A DNA stretch of 64,000 nt from Cichorium intybus (taxonomy: Eukaryota; Streptophyta; Magnoliopsida; Asterales; Asteraceae). Of this stretch, positions 1 through 9,922 are shown one piece after another; within the stretch, counting starts at the first letter, position 1; every line of letters starts with the position of its first letter. The translations under genes were made by a program, and so were the position numbers. The stretch spans positions 73,493,994 to 73,557,993 of the forward strand of contig CM042013.1 of NCBI GenBank assembly GCA_023525715.1, given 5' to 3'. The notes under the pieces are model-generated. The model had not been told where the DNA came from. It saw only the letters and a list, made by a program, of their open reading frames with translations, and made no database searches.

Positions 1-1029
1 TCGGATATTCGGTTTGCTTACTATGTTTAGCTTTCTTATATATTCAGTGTGCTATTTGTCTTTGATTATGGAGTAATTCCATTGTGCTTTTACTTAGACT
101 AGATGAAACTTATAATTATGTTTTGATTGATATAAATTCGGATATTACAAGTTTAATAATTTACTTTGCATGTTTATTTAACCGACTAATGTATATTAAG
201 AATCTATCTTTGAAACTTATAACTGAATTATATTTAGTATAGATGACCATTCTTGCTAAATTAATTTGTATCATAATATATATATTTCATGTATATATTT
301 ATGACTAGTGATTGACCAAATCCTAGGTTAAGTTACAAAGAAATAATCTTATATGCATTTGTTTTAATTGTATTAGTGGACCAAACTATACATCTTATTT
401 TGATTTTCATGACCATTGATATCAAAAAGAAACAAATAAATCATGCAGAGTATGAATAAATAGAATGATTAATTAGAGTAATTGATTTACAGGACCAATG
501 AGATTAATAACCCTTTTTAATCATAAAATTGGATTGTTGGACCAAGACATCTAATTAACTCAGAAATCAGTGTTTAACTTATTAATATCCATTGCACATT
601 ATTATCAATCAGAATATTATTATAAGGAGTAATCACATCTGAGTAAAAGCATATTTTGTCAAACTATCCTTGCGGTTTAACTTCAAACCTTGTTACCATT
701 TATTTACTTATTCTTTATTTATTTGATCATACAATCTCTTCACAATTACACAAAAACTCCCCCTTTTTATCTCTTTTTGTTATTATTATAAATTGTTAAT
801 TGATAATTGGCTTTCTTAAACTTAAACAAATTCCCTTGGGTTCGACCCGGACTTATCATTAATATATTACAATCGATTAGGTACACTTGCCTAGTTGTGT
901 TGTTTTCATTCAAGGTATTTCCCTGTTATAAATTCAAAACTTATGAAAAGACATTAAAAAGACAATATTGATCCTCAAATAAGTGATATCATTTTTGTAT
1001 ATAAAATATGTATGTCTGAAAACACATCA
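1..1029 (+). repeat. Athila 5' LTR, 3' portion (R/U5 side)
   Basis: This matches the 3' LTR from 8094 to 9122 base for base as far as I can read. It ends ...acatca, directly before the primer-binding site. By comparison with the full 3' LTR (1702 bases), about 672 bases of U3, including the TATA box, lie left of the window. There is no open frame of note; the sequence is AT-rich leader. Confidence 0.93.
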
Positions 1030-1035
1030 AGTTTT

Positions 1036-1053
1036 TGGCGCCGTTGCCGGGGA
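1036..1053 (+). other. Primer-binding site, complementary to tRNA-Asp
   Basis: TGGCGCCGTTGCCGGGGA lies six bases after the LTR end. It is the reverse complement of the 3' end of plant tRNA-Asp (CCCCGGCAACGGCGCCA). This PBS is typical of Athila elements and primes minus-strand cDNA. Confidence 0.9.
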
Positions 1054-1141
1054 ATACGGTTTAAAGTAAAGAAATTCATTTATTAATTTAATTTATTTAT
1101 AATTTATTCTAGATCTCACCATTCTATTCCTCAGATAGTGT

Positions 1142-2335
1142 ATGACCAGGAGTTCAAATTCTCCTTTGACTCCACAGTTTCAAGAACCAGAAAGAGAATT
1201 CCGCAGACGACGAAGGCACACAAAACTAATGGCAGACATTGCAAATCTTTCTTTAGAAGAATATGCAAGTCGTACACAAGAAGAAACTGGCCAAGGACTA
1301 GTTCGTCCCACAATTCCGGATGGGACGCATTTTGAAATAAAAGGCCAATTTTTACATCTTCTAAGAGAAACTTTGTTCACAGGAAAAGATGCTGAAGATG
1401 CAAACCAGCATGTTGAATCCGTCCTGGAAATAGCCGATTACTTTCATATTCCTGGAGTCACAAAAGATGCTGTCATGTTACGAGTATTTCCAATAACACT
1501 CCAGGGAGCAGCGAAGAGATGGTTAAAGGCTGAACCCCCAAGAACAATTAAAACTTGGGAAGAACTAAAAACAAAATTTATTAAACAGTTTAGCCCACCT
1601 TCTAAAATCGCTAAAATGAAAGCTAAAATCCAAAATTTTCAACAAATGGATGATGAAACACTTTATGATGCATGGGACCGTTATAAAGAAATGTTACAAA
1701 ATTGCCCACAACATGATCTTAATCCACATCAAGTTGTGCAAACATTTTATAACGGAATTAATGTAACAACTCGTCAAATGGTTGATTCGCAGGGGCCAAT
1801 TCCAAAGAAAACTCCAGCAGACGGGTATGCATTAATCGAAGAATTAGCCCAACACTCGCATCAGTGGCATTCTTCAAGAGACTCTTCCCTGAGAAAAAAG
1901 CCATCAGATGATCAAGCCGATGGATTAGCAGCCCTAAATGCCAAACTAGACGCTTTGGGGCGAGACATGAAAAAGGTAAATCAAACAATCCATGCCATAC
2001 AGGTAGGCTGTGATAACTGTAGTGGACCACATCTTGCAAAAGATTGTCCACTAGACGAAGATGGGAAAAGAAAAGAAAGTGTTTGCTATTCCTCTGGAGA
2101 CAGATTTGATGAAAGAAGGCCGCGAAACAGCAACTGGAAGCCTTATGAAGAGTATAAAAAAGATCAAGCCGAGAAGTATAAGCAAAGCGGGCAAGGATAC
2201 TACCAAAGAGAACCAACCTTTGATCCACAAAGTCAACCAGAAAAGAAACAGAGTTTTGAAGAAATGATGTCTAGATTTGCAGAAGCTTCAGACAAAAGAC
2301 ATAGAGCAACCGAAGAACTAGTGAAGAAAAAATGA
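1142..2335 (+). CDS. Athila gag (capsid/nucleocapsid) polyprotein
   Basis: A 397-codon frame in the gag position right after the PBS. Residues ~115-215 carry the plant Retrotrans_gag pattern: a hydrophobic FPITLQGAAKRWL segment, then WEELKTKFIKQFSP and a FYNGIN motif near the end. A short zinc knuckle, CDNCSGPHLAKDC (CX2CX3HX4C), lies near residue 290, after which the chain is charged and lysine-rich. The product would package element RNA in cytoplasmic particles. It ends at a TGA (2333-2335), but the same frame stays open after it through the protease to 3496, so the stop is either a point mutation or a readthrough site. The start is the first ATG of the frame; upstream is leader. Confidence 0.88.
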   Translation: MTRSSNSPLTPQFQEPEREFRRRRRHTKLMADIANLSLEEYASRTQEETGQGLVRPTIPDGTHFEIKGQFLHLLRETLFTGKDAEDANQHVESVLEIADYFHIPGVTKDAVMLRVFPITLQGAAKRWLKAEPPRTIKTWEELKTKFIKQFSPPSKIAKMKAKIQNFQQMDDETLYDAWDRYKEMLQNCPQHDLNPHQVVQTFYNGINVTTRQMVDSQGPIPKKTPADGYALIEELAQHSHQWHSSRDSSLRKKPSDDQADGLAALNAKLDALGRDMKKVNQTIHAIQVGCDNCSGPHLAKDCPLDEDGKRKESVCYSSGDRFDERRPRNSNWKPYEEYKKDQAEKYKQSGQGYYQREPTFDPQSQPEKKQSFEEMMSRFAEASDKRHRATEELVKKK

Positions 2336-3496
2336 GTAACTACAGAATCTTCACTCCGAAACCAACAAGCTTCAATTTTAAATATTGAAACCCAAATTGG
2401 TCAAATTGCTCGAGTCTTACATGAAAGATTCCCTGGAACTTTACCAAGCAACACAGAGCAAAATCCTAACGCGCAAGTCAATGCAATTTCAACCAGAAGC
2501 GGTAAGACTTTAGAACCGTCAATTCCCATAAACACTAACTCTTCGTCTAAAACACAGGAATCTGAGAAGCTACCGGAAAAGAATGAAGAAGAAGCTGAAG
2601 AAAGACCACCGCCAACACCCGTAAAAATTTATAAACCACCAGTTCCATACCCACAGCGTCTGAAAAAGGAAAAACAAGAAGAAGAGTATAAGAAATTCTT
2701 AGAACACATTAAATCATTGCATATTAATATACCCTTTGTTGAGGCTATTGCACAAATGCCTAAATATGCAAAGTTTTTAAAAGATCTTCTTTCAAATCGA
2801 AAGAAACTTGAAGAAGTATCTAATGTGATTCTAAATGAACAATGCTCAGCAGCAATGTTGAACAAAATACCTAAAAAATTGACCGATCCAGGAAGTTTTA
2901 CCATACCATGCCAATTTGGTAATTTAGCTCTCAGTCATGCTTTAGCGGATTCAGGTGCAAGTATTAATATCATGCCATATTCATTTTACTCTAAGCTTGA
3001 CTTGCCCGAACCCAAACCAACAAGAATGGCAATCCACTTGGCAAACAAATCAGTAACACACCCAAGGGGAATAGTGGAAGATTTATTGGTAAAGGTTGAT
3101 AAATTTGTTTTTCCTGCAGATTTTGTTGTACTAGACATGGAGGAAGATGAACATGTTCCAATCATTTTGGGAAGACCATTCCTAAATACGGCAAGAGCTT
3201 TAGTGGACATTCATGAATCTAAGCTAACACTTAGAGTCGGAAATGATGCAATAACCTTTGGAATCGATCAATCAATGAAACACTCAAAAACATGTGATAA
3301 TGCTGTATACTTTGTTGATACTATTGAAACTCATCTGAAAAATGAATTACAGGAACTGGAAAGAGGAAATTGGGAAAGCATGATACAACTAGACAAGAAC
3401 GACGAAAGCTTCAAGGTAAACGGACACCGGATGAAGCATTACGAACAAGGAGTCCGTTGTGAAGAAGGAGAGGATGTACCCCTCTCAAACATTTAA
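2336..3496 (+). CDS. Athila protease (retropepsin) domain, same frame as gag
   Basis: This continues the gag frame after the single TGA. It starts with a spacer including RNLETQ-like text (ILNIETQIGQ) and a PPPTP-rich linker, then the conserved Athila pre-protease segment IPFVEAIAQMPKYAKFLKDL and the aspartic protease core. The active site is DSGAS (near 2947-2961), followed by the flap-like region and IILGRPFLNTARALVD, the retropepsin ILGRPFL motif. An internal ATG at 2717 opens the downstream portion alone. The enzyme would cleave gag. It stops at 3494-3496 with no RT after it, where an autonomous Athila would continue into RT-RNase H-integrase. Confidence 0.87.
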   Translation, partial: VTTESSLRNQQASILNIETQIGQIARVLHERFPGTLPSNTEQNPNAQVNAISTRSGKTLEPSIPINTNSSSKTQESEKLPEKNEEEAEERPPPTPVKIYKPPVPYPQRLKKEKQEEEYKKFLEHIKSLHINIPFVEAIAQMPKYAKFLKDLLSNRKKLEEVSNVILNEQCSAAMLNKIPKKLTDPGSFTIPCQFGNLALSHALADSGASINIMPYSFYSKLDLPEPKPTRMAIHLANKSVTHPRGIVEDLLVKVDKFVFPADFVVLDMEEDEHVPIILGRPFLNTARALVDIHESKLTLRVGNDAITFGIDQSMKHSKTCDNAVYFVDTIETHLKNELQELERGNWESMIQLDKNDESFKVNGHRMKHYEQGVRCEEGEDVPLSNI

Positions 3497-4684
3497 AAAT
3501 TTAAAAGAAGGGGTACGGGTTTAAGCTTTCAACCCAGGTAAGGAAAGCGGTGTGAGAAAAAGACATTAATTCTTATTCGATTGGGTTGTAATAATTTTAA
3601 GACAATTTAATTTTACGTTGTGTGTTAAATAAATAATAAATAATAAAAATAAAAAAAATATATATATATATATAAAAAATAAAAATCATCAACGGAAAAC
3701 TAGAAAAGAAAAACGCCACAGCAGAAGATCGCGACCCGATCACAAGACCATAGGGACCCGATCTCAAGCTTACCGGAAAAGCCCAAAGCCCGTAAATCCA
3801 CAGATCGCGCCCCGACCCATTGGGGATCGCGACCCGACGACACGCGGAAGGTTAAAAGCCGATCGGTCACTTGGTTTCAAGTTTTACCCCACAATCGCTT
3901 CCCGATCTCCACGGTAAATCGCGACCGAGCATTTTTCCAGATTTTTAGATCCGTAATCATCAAGCAAGGTATGTAAATCCCTCGATTCCCTCTCGTTGTA
4001 CATTACGAATTGATAGACATTTGTGAAATATTGAAATAAAATTAGGTTTTAAAATTGGTTCTCGGTTTTGAATGATTTGCCCATTTAGATGTTAGATCTA
4101 ACCGAGAATCAAGAAAACTAGTTAAAACCCTCTTAGATAATGAAGATTTAGTTTGAAAATTGTTGAAAATCGCGAGTTTAGGGTCGGATATGCAAGTATC
4201 GCGACCCGATCTTTGATGATGTTCATAGATAGCGACCCTACGGATGAAGCCAAAGTACAAAATTCAAGGATCGCGACCCTATCTTTGAACACGTTTACGT
4301 ATCGCGACCCTATCCTTGAATGTCCCCAAACTGTTCGTCGATCGCGACCCGATCGATGAAAGGGTTCTTGGATCGCGACCCTACTGTTGAATGTCACCGG
4401 ACCAAAACCTTTAGTCGCGACCTTATCCTGTGAATCCATCAGTACATAGATCTCGTCCCTATCGCGATCCAGAACCCGACCCAAATCAAGGATCACGACC
4501 CGATCCGGATGGAATCGCGACCCGACAGCGACCAGGACCCGAACGGACTGTCCCGACCAAACCATGATCGCGACCCGACCCACAGGTCGATCGCGACCCG
4601 ACCTCCGATCAGGGGCAAAAATTTTGTTTGTTTTTCAAGCTAATTCTTTTTCTATTTAATTTTTATTCTTTATTTCACAGTTAA
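3497..4684 (+). other. Non-coding segment with predicted 5'UTR exon and intron of the ORF-1 gene
   Basis: No coding frame is credible here. Two features stand out: a cluster of GATCGCGACC-type repeats and a pair of near-consensus splice sites. The donor is CAAG|GTATGTAAAT (GT at 3969-3970). The acceptor is a pyrimidine tract ending TTTCACAG at 4680, four bases before the ORF-1 ATG. Removing 3969-4680 (712 bases) would place a short leader directly before ORF-1. Short frames in this stretch on either strand are by-products of the repeats. Confidence 0.55.
3727..4610 (+). repeat. Cluster of ~16 degenerate GATCGCGACCC(G/T)A(T/C)C motifs
   Basis: A 15-base motif, best form GATCGCGACCCGATC, recurs about 16 times at irregular spacing, always on the + strand. 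Variants end in CCTATC, CCTACT or CCGACC; some copies are decayed (e.g. gatagcgaccctac). It is GC-rich in an AT-rich element. Most copies fall inside the predicted intron 3969-4680. The same motif forms a second cluster in the 3' LTR (7676-7917). Function is unknown. Confidence 0.85.
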
Positions 4685-6055
4685 ATGGCGGGAAGGGGAG
4701 AACAAAATCCACAAGCTGAGCAGTTGCCCTCGCATGCATTGCTTCAATTTCCAACAACTATCAGCAATGCGAGGAGACAACGATATATGGGAGAACTCGC
4801 CAAAATTCACAAAAAAGATATTCATGTGCCTCCCTGTCTGGATTGGGAATACGCGGCCACAATCGGGCTGCACCACCGTATGGCACCATTCACGACAAAA
4901 ATCCACGGTGCCACTGGATTTACCTGCCACGCTTGGGATAGACTATTCCATTTCCACGAGCCGATCTTCAGAGAGCTCACTCTTGAATTCCTATCCACTG
5001 TTCAGTTCGAGCAGTACAAGGAATTATCGGATAGGACGGCTCTCTCTTTCCGACTGGGAGGAGTCAGCCGAGAGTGCAGCGTGATAGAGCTGGGATTACG
5101 TCTGGGGCTATATACACGAGAGGAGATTGCATTGCCTATTTTTTCTACTTTCTTCGAGGCATGCCTTAGGATCCCGCCCCCTGAGTTCCGCGTGGCAGAT
5201 GTTTGGGGCGCGTTGGCCAATGAGGCCTACGATTCACACACCGCGGTGGAGAGCATGCTACGCTCCCCTGTCCACCGTGTACTTCATAGACTCATCGCCT
5301 CTACGGTTAATCACCGTAAAGGAAGCGATAAGGTACCCGTTGATGATGTTTTCTACCTTTGGTGCCTGGTATCTGAGGGTGTGTGCCTCAACCTCCCGTA
5401 TACACTGGCTGTCTTCCTTACCAGAAAGGCGAAGGGGGCAAAGAGAAAGAGCCCCATCTCTGGAGGGCACCTTATATCCAGACTAGCAGGGTCATATGAC
5501 GTCTTCTCATCTCCTCTCGTACGGGGACTCACCGTATCAGATCCTCGTCTTTTGACCAGGAATTATCTTTATCAGATGCGAGTGATCGATCAGGACGATC
5601 ACATTAGAGAGGAGGACCCGGTTGAGCAAGAAGAAGACATGGACGCTCAGCCCGAGCCACAGCCAGAGCCACAGCCAGATCCAGAGCCGCAGCCGCAGCC
5701 TCAGCAAGCCCCCGGTGCTCACCGACGACGCCGGCAGAGATCTCCGGTACAGCAGGATATACCGGAACAGGAGATCGACCTACGCTACTTATCCCAGCAG
5801 ATGAGTAGGATGGATTTGAGCCGAGAGCGCGACACGCAGAGGCTAGATCGCGATATTCTGAGGAGACAGGTACATGACCAGTGGGTTTCGCGCAGTATGC
5901 AGGAGTTCTACGCTAGTCAGGGGTTCCAGCCATCTATTCCATACCCGACTTATATTCCTCCTGTACCCACGTGGTTTGAGCCGCCAGATTTCATGCATGA
6001 CTACGGTGATGGCGGTGGCACCTCAGGTTCAGTTTTTGATGATACTGATGATTGA
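4685..6055 (+). CDS. ATHILA ORF-1 type retrotransposon protein
   Basis: A 456-codon intact frame. Residues ~20-290 resemble the plant ATHILA ORF-1 family (PF03078): ...CLDWEYAATIGLH, then FLSTVQFEQY, SFRLGGVSRECSV, a LGLRLGLYTREEI motif and a VFYLWCLVSEGV segment. This is followed by an acidic stretch, a (PEPQ)n run at ~320-345 coded by near-identical triplet blocks (5650-5710), a basic RRRRQR patch and a tail rich in Q, P and G. I see no signal peptide or clear membrane segment. The biochemical role of the family is not known to me. It lies where an autonomous Athila would have pol. The ATG follows a strong splice acceptor, suggesting expression from a spliced RNA. Family assignment is from remembered motifs. 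Confidence 0.72.
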   Translation: MAGRGEQNPQAEQLPSHALLQFPTTISNARRQRYMGELAKIHKKDIHVPPCLDWEYAATIGLHHRMAPFTTKIHGATGFTCHAWDRLFHFHEPIFRELTLEFLSTVQFEQYKELSDRTALSFRLGGVSRECSVIELGLRLGLYTREEIALPIFSTFFEACLRIPPPEFRVADVWGALANEAYDSHTAVESMLRSPVHRVLHRLIASTVNHRKGSDKVPVDDVFYLWCLVSEGVCLNLPYTLAVFLTRKAKGAKRKSPISGGHLISRLAGSYDVFSSPLVRGLTVSDPRLLTRNYLYQMRVIDQDDHIREEDPVEQEEDMDAQPEPQPEPQPDPEPQPQPQQAPGAHRRRRQRSPVQQDIPEQEIDLRYLSQQMSRMDLSRERDTQRLDRDILRRQVHDQWVSRSMQEFYASQGFQPSIPYPTYIPPVPTWFEPPDFMHDYGDGGGTSGSVFDDTDD

Positions 6056-7420
6056 CATTATTTTTGTATTTAAATACTTTTGGATTTATTTTATTTTATT
6101 TTAGTGTGGTGTGTTTGTTTTTATTTAGTGGTGTGTTTTATTTTTTTTATTGGTGTGTTTTATTTTTTTTGTGGTGTGGTTAATATTTTCTCTGAGCAGT
6201 GATACAGAATTTAGGTTCAAACAGACGCTGGCATTCAGTTCAGCAAACTTCATCTGTGGAATCTATCCTTAAAACAGAACGACCCATTACCCAAGGGGAG
6301 TCCATTCCAATTAAACTCCTATTTGAATTAAAAAAGATATATACAATAAGATTATTGTATAAAATAAGTGTAGGGTAAAAAAAGGTCAAAATGTAATTAT
6401 TTAACTAAGCTAAGTCAAAATTTTATCTTAAACATCTTTTTCAAAAAAAAAAAAAAAAATTGAACACTAAAAAAGGGAATTGTTAAGAAAAATGTTTTGA
6501 AAATAAATTTGTATGTTAAACTTAATTTTATGCTCTTATTTTCTAATTTTTCATTATTTCATATAAAATTTAATTCCGTAAATGACAAGTAGTTAGAATG
6601 ATAATTACAAAATGTTTTGCATAAATAACGAAATAGACCCGTTGAAAATCAGGATTTGTCAAAACAGGTTGAGTCAGTTTCCCTAATCGCGCGAATGCTA
6701 TGACTAAATCGAGGAAAATAAGCCTCGTTAAAAGAATTTCAAACGAGAAAATAAATAAAATGAAAAGCAAGAATCAAGTAACGTTACACATAAGATTGAG
6801 ACTCAGGAAGGAAATTCAATCAAGTGGCCTTTGACATTCGAGCAAGTAGACATAAAATGGGGCCCACGGGCATTCCTACTCCTTATTACCTAAAACCAAC
6901 TGGTTTGGGATAATATTGTCGAAAGCTCGTTACACGGATGTCATCGAAAGTCATGGGATTTCCTTAGTGGCCTTTGGAATTTGAATTAGTAAACTCTGTA
7001 CAGTTGTGAGTTGAAAATTTGTAATCAAGAGTTCCATAGAAAGTCACGAGTTTCAAAGGTGCGATAAAAATAAATAACTTAACTTGATAAATCTAGTCCA
7101 GCATAATTTTTGGGAAACTTGACAAAAAGATCTTGAGATAAGAGGAATTTTTAAAGGGTGTATTCAATGTTATGTAAAAATGAGTATTTTTCAATCTAAA
7201 TATTTGTCATTAATAGAAATAGATTTTATGTAAAATTTTGAAAGGTTAGAAATACGCACATAAGACTAGGTATAATCTACTATGTTTATTCTTACAACCT
7301 TATTCTTAACATAGGTAAATAATATTAAAAGTTGGAAAGTTGTTTGGATATCAATTGTCTTAGCTGGTTTTAAAATTATAGTTTGCTCGAGGACAAGCAA
7401 AATTCAAGTGTAGGGTATTT
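6056..7420 (+). other. Athila 3' non-coding region with polypurine-like tract
   Basis: AT-rich, no supportable frame. The end (7381-7420) has the tgctcgaggacaagcaaa block followed by aagtgtaggg, the usual plant Ty3/gypsy sequence just before the 3' LTR, acting as polypurine tract. A second aagtgtagggtaaaa copy lies at ~6368-6382, perhaps an internal duplicate of the tract. Confidence 0.7.
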
Positions 7421-7675
7421 TGATATTGCCTCATTTATACATATATTTCGGGCAATATCAAGTGCTTAAATATGTGTTTTTGGTTTAATTTTACGATAAA
7501 ATGTACTTAATCATTTTAATAACCAAAACACAGGAAAAATTGCTTGATTGAGAAGAAGGAGCTGAATTCAAGCCTTGGAATGAAGAAAATGGAGTAAAAT
7601 ATCTATCAGGAAAGGAGGAACCAAAAAAGAGCGTTTTCGGGACGAAAAAGCGAAGAAATAAGTCAAACAGACGAA

Positions 7676-7917
7676 GATCGCGACCCTATCTCATAGGGAT
7701 CGCGACCCTACTTCATGACGAAAGCGTGACAAATGGATGACCAAAGGATCGCGACTAGAAGGCAAAATCGCGACCTTACGGAGATCGCGACCCGATCACC
7801 TTGGGATCGCGACCCGACCTACGACCTACCACCCCACTCAATCGGGATCGTGGCCGACGGACCTACGCACTACATTGCAGATCGCGACCCGATCCATAGA
7901 AGATCGCGACCCTACGG
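7676..7917 (+). repeat. LTR cluster of 8 GATCGCGACCC-type motifs upstream of the TATA box
   Basis: Eight same-strand copies of the motif seen at 3727-4610, packed into ~240 bases that end 14 bases before the LTR TATA box. Placement in U3 suggests promoter or enhancer elements or a target of silencing; this is inference. Two overlapping short frames here (7733-7940) are repeat artefacts. Confidence 0.85.
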
Positions 7918-7930
7918 TCCCTGTCCAGCA

Positions 7931-7942
7931 CTATAAATAGAG
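7931..7942 (+). promoter_or_regulatory. LTR TATA box
   Basis: CTATAAATAGAG, a near-perfect plant TATA box, in the LTR ~510 bases from its start. It marks the U3/R boundary just downstream and would drive the next element downstream as well as readout into flanking Copia sequence. Confidence 0.75.
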
Positions 7943-9122
7943 ACTTAATCTTGATGTTTTTGACACACAAATTCAGATTATAAACTCTCTATCTGGAGAA
8001 ACACCCTCTATTTCCCTGTTCTAAACCTCTCTTCATCAAGGTTTGAAGCTCTGCCAAGCGGAAGTCACGACAAACGATCAAGAACACCATTGCTCGGATA
8101 TTCGGTTTGCTTACTATGTTTAGCTTTCTTATATATTCAGTGTGCTATTTGTCTTTGATTATGGAGTAATTCCATTGTGCTTTTACTTAGACTAGATGAA
8201 ACTTATAATTATGTTTTGATTGATATAAATTCGGATATTACAAGTTTAATAATTTACTTTGCATGTTTATTTAACCGACTAATGTATATTAAGAATCTAT
8301 CTTTGAAACTTATAACTGAATTATATTTAGTATAGATGACCATTCTTGCTAAATTAATTTGTATCATAATATATATATTTCATGTATATATTTATGACTA
8401 GTGATTGACCAAATCCTAGGTTAAGTTACAAAGAAATAATCTTATATGCATTTGTTTTAATTGTATTAGTGGACCAAACTATACATCTTATTTTGATTTT
8501 CATGACCATTGATATCAAAAAGAAACAAATAAATCATGCAGAGTATGAATAAATAGAATGATTAATTAGAGTAATTGATTTACAGGACCAATGAGATTAA
8601 TAACCCTTTTTAATCATAAAATTGGATTGTTGGACCAAGACATCTAATTAACTCAGAAATCAGTGTTTAACTTATTAATATCCATTGCACATTATTATCA
8701 ATCAGAATATTATTATAAGGAGTAATCACATCTGAGTAAAAGCATATTTTGTCAAACTATCCTTGCGGTTTAACTTCAAACCTTGTTACCATTTATTTAC
8801 TTATTCTTTATTTATTTGATCATACAATCTCTTCACAATTACACAAAAACTCCCCCTTTTTATCTCTTTTTGTTATTATTATAAATTGTTAATTGATAAT
8901 TGGCTTTCTTAAACTTAAACAAATTCCCTTGGGTTCGACCCGGACTTATCATTAATATATTACAATCGATTAGGTACACTTGCCTAGTTGTGTTGTTTTC
9001 ATTCAAGGTATTTCCCTGTTATAAATTCAAAACTTATGAAAAGACATTAAAAAGACAATATTGATCCTCAAATAAGTGATATCATTTTTGTATATAAAAT
9101 ATGTATGTCTGAAAACACATCA

Positions 9123-9419
9123 GTATAAAGGAGTGTATCTGGCTACATGGTTTGGTGGAGAGTCTGGGGTTGAAGGTGGAGAAGCCTGTCTTGAACTGTG
9201 ATAGTGAAAGTGCATTGTATCTAGCAAGGAATCCGGTTTATCATGAAAAGACAAAGCATATAGATATCCGGCTAATTTCATTCGTGACATAGTTGAAGAA
9301 GACAAGTTCTCAATCTTGAAGATCGATACCAAGGTGAATCCGGCAGATATATTGACAAAGTCGTTACCCAATGAGAAGTTCGAGCTATGCTTGAACTTGG
9401 TTGATGTTCGCAGGAGGTA
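9123..9419 (+). pseudogene. Copia RNase H C-terminal fragment
   Basis: Forward reading gives WLHGLVESLGLK, then LNCDSESALYLARNP, YHEKTKHIDIR and, after a one-base shift near 9272, DILTKSLPNEKF ending at TAA 9417-9419. This is the end of a Copia RNase H domain (the CDNxSA and KHIDIR motifs). The start is cut by the Athila insertion, so the rest of this Copia lies left of the window. It is not functional. Confidence 0.82.
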
Positions 9420-9487
9420 AGTCCCTACGGGGCAAGCTGACAGGAGACGAGAGGAAGTTTTTTGGTTTCTAGAGCGAGGTGGAGCTA

Positions 9488-9922
9488 TGTTGAATTCACA
9501 ATTCAAGGTGGAGATGGTTAAATAGTGAATTGGGAATTAAAACCCGTCTGAATATTAGACACGCGCGCCGCGGCCCATTAGGGTTCCGCGTCGCGGTGGG
9601 CCATAACAGTTAGGGTACGGCTAGGGTTTCAGTGTCCATTTGTAAAGCCTTTAAATATAAAGGCTGGTAATTAGGGTTTAAGGGTTGTCAAAGTCAGAAG
9701 TCATTAGTCAAAGGAGGCCGATTACTAGCAATCTAGGTACGCTCTGTAACACCTGTATTTAGCTCTGGAATAAAGAATACTCTCTCTTGCCCGTAGATGT
9801 AGGTCATCTTGGACTGAACCATGTAAATCTGTGTGTCGTTACTTTGTGATTATATTTCCGCATTTACATTCTCGTTATTATTCCTGGGCAATAGGCTATA
9901 GATTTAGGTCTATTTCCTAACA
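9488..9922 (+). repeat. 3' LTR of the forward Copia element
   Basis: It begins TGTTGAATTC after the purine-rich gaggtggagcta and ends ...CCTAACA: 435 bases with a TGTT/AACA-type terminal repeat. It contains a TATA-like TTTAAATATAAAGG near 9651 and an AATAAAG near 9769. The ending coincides exactly with where the reverse-strand Copia RT reading starts, so this element inserted into that one. Confidence 0.75.

Larger units (their letters stand above)
1..9122 (+). mobile_element. Non-autonomous Athila-type Ty3/gypsy retrotransposon (5' end outside window)
   Basis: The order is 5' LTR (partial), tRNA-Asp primer-binding site, gag, retropepsin, ATHILA ORF-1 type gene, ~1.4 kb non-coding, polypurine-like tract, 3' LTR. 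The LTR begins TGAT and ends ATCA. The visible 1029 bases of the 5' LTR match 8094-9122 at a constant offset of 8093 with no difference I could find, so insertion is recent. No reverse transcriptase, RNase H or integrase motif exists between 3496 and 4685 or after 6055, so movement would need enzymes supplied by another element. The right flank is Copia RNase H sequence, so the element interrupted a Copia. The target duplication should be gtata (9123-9127), but the left flank is not visible. Athila assignment rests on the PBS, the protease and ORF-1. Confidence 0.88.
7421..9122 (+). repeat. Athila 3' LTR, complete
   Basis: 1702 bases, from TGATATTGCC after the polypurine tract to ...AACACATCA; TGAT/ATCA form the terminal inverted repeat. 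U3 holds eight GATCGCGACCC-type motifs. A TATA box, CTATAAATAGAG, is at 7931-7942, so transcription should begin near 7965. 8094-9122 duplicates window bases 1-1029. Confidence 0.92.

Noticed and set aside
1758..2228. 156-codon minus frame
   Set aside because: Antisense shadow of gag, whose motifs are clear on the plus strand.
5537..5722. Leu/Trp-rich minus-strand frame
   Set aside because: Shadow of the PEPQ repeat of ORF-1.
7733..7940. Two overlapping forward frames, and a minus frame at 4122-4583
   Set aside because: They are read through the GATCGCGACCC repeats in several frames at once and have no protein family; open only because the motif lacks stops.
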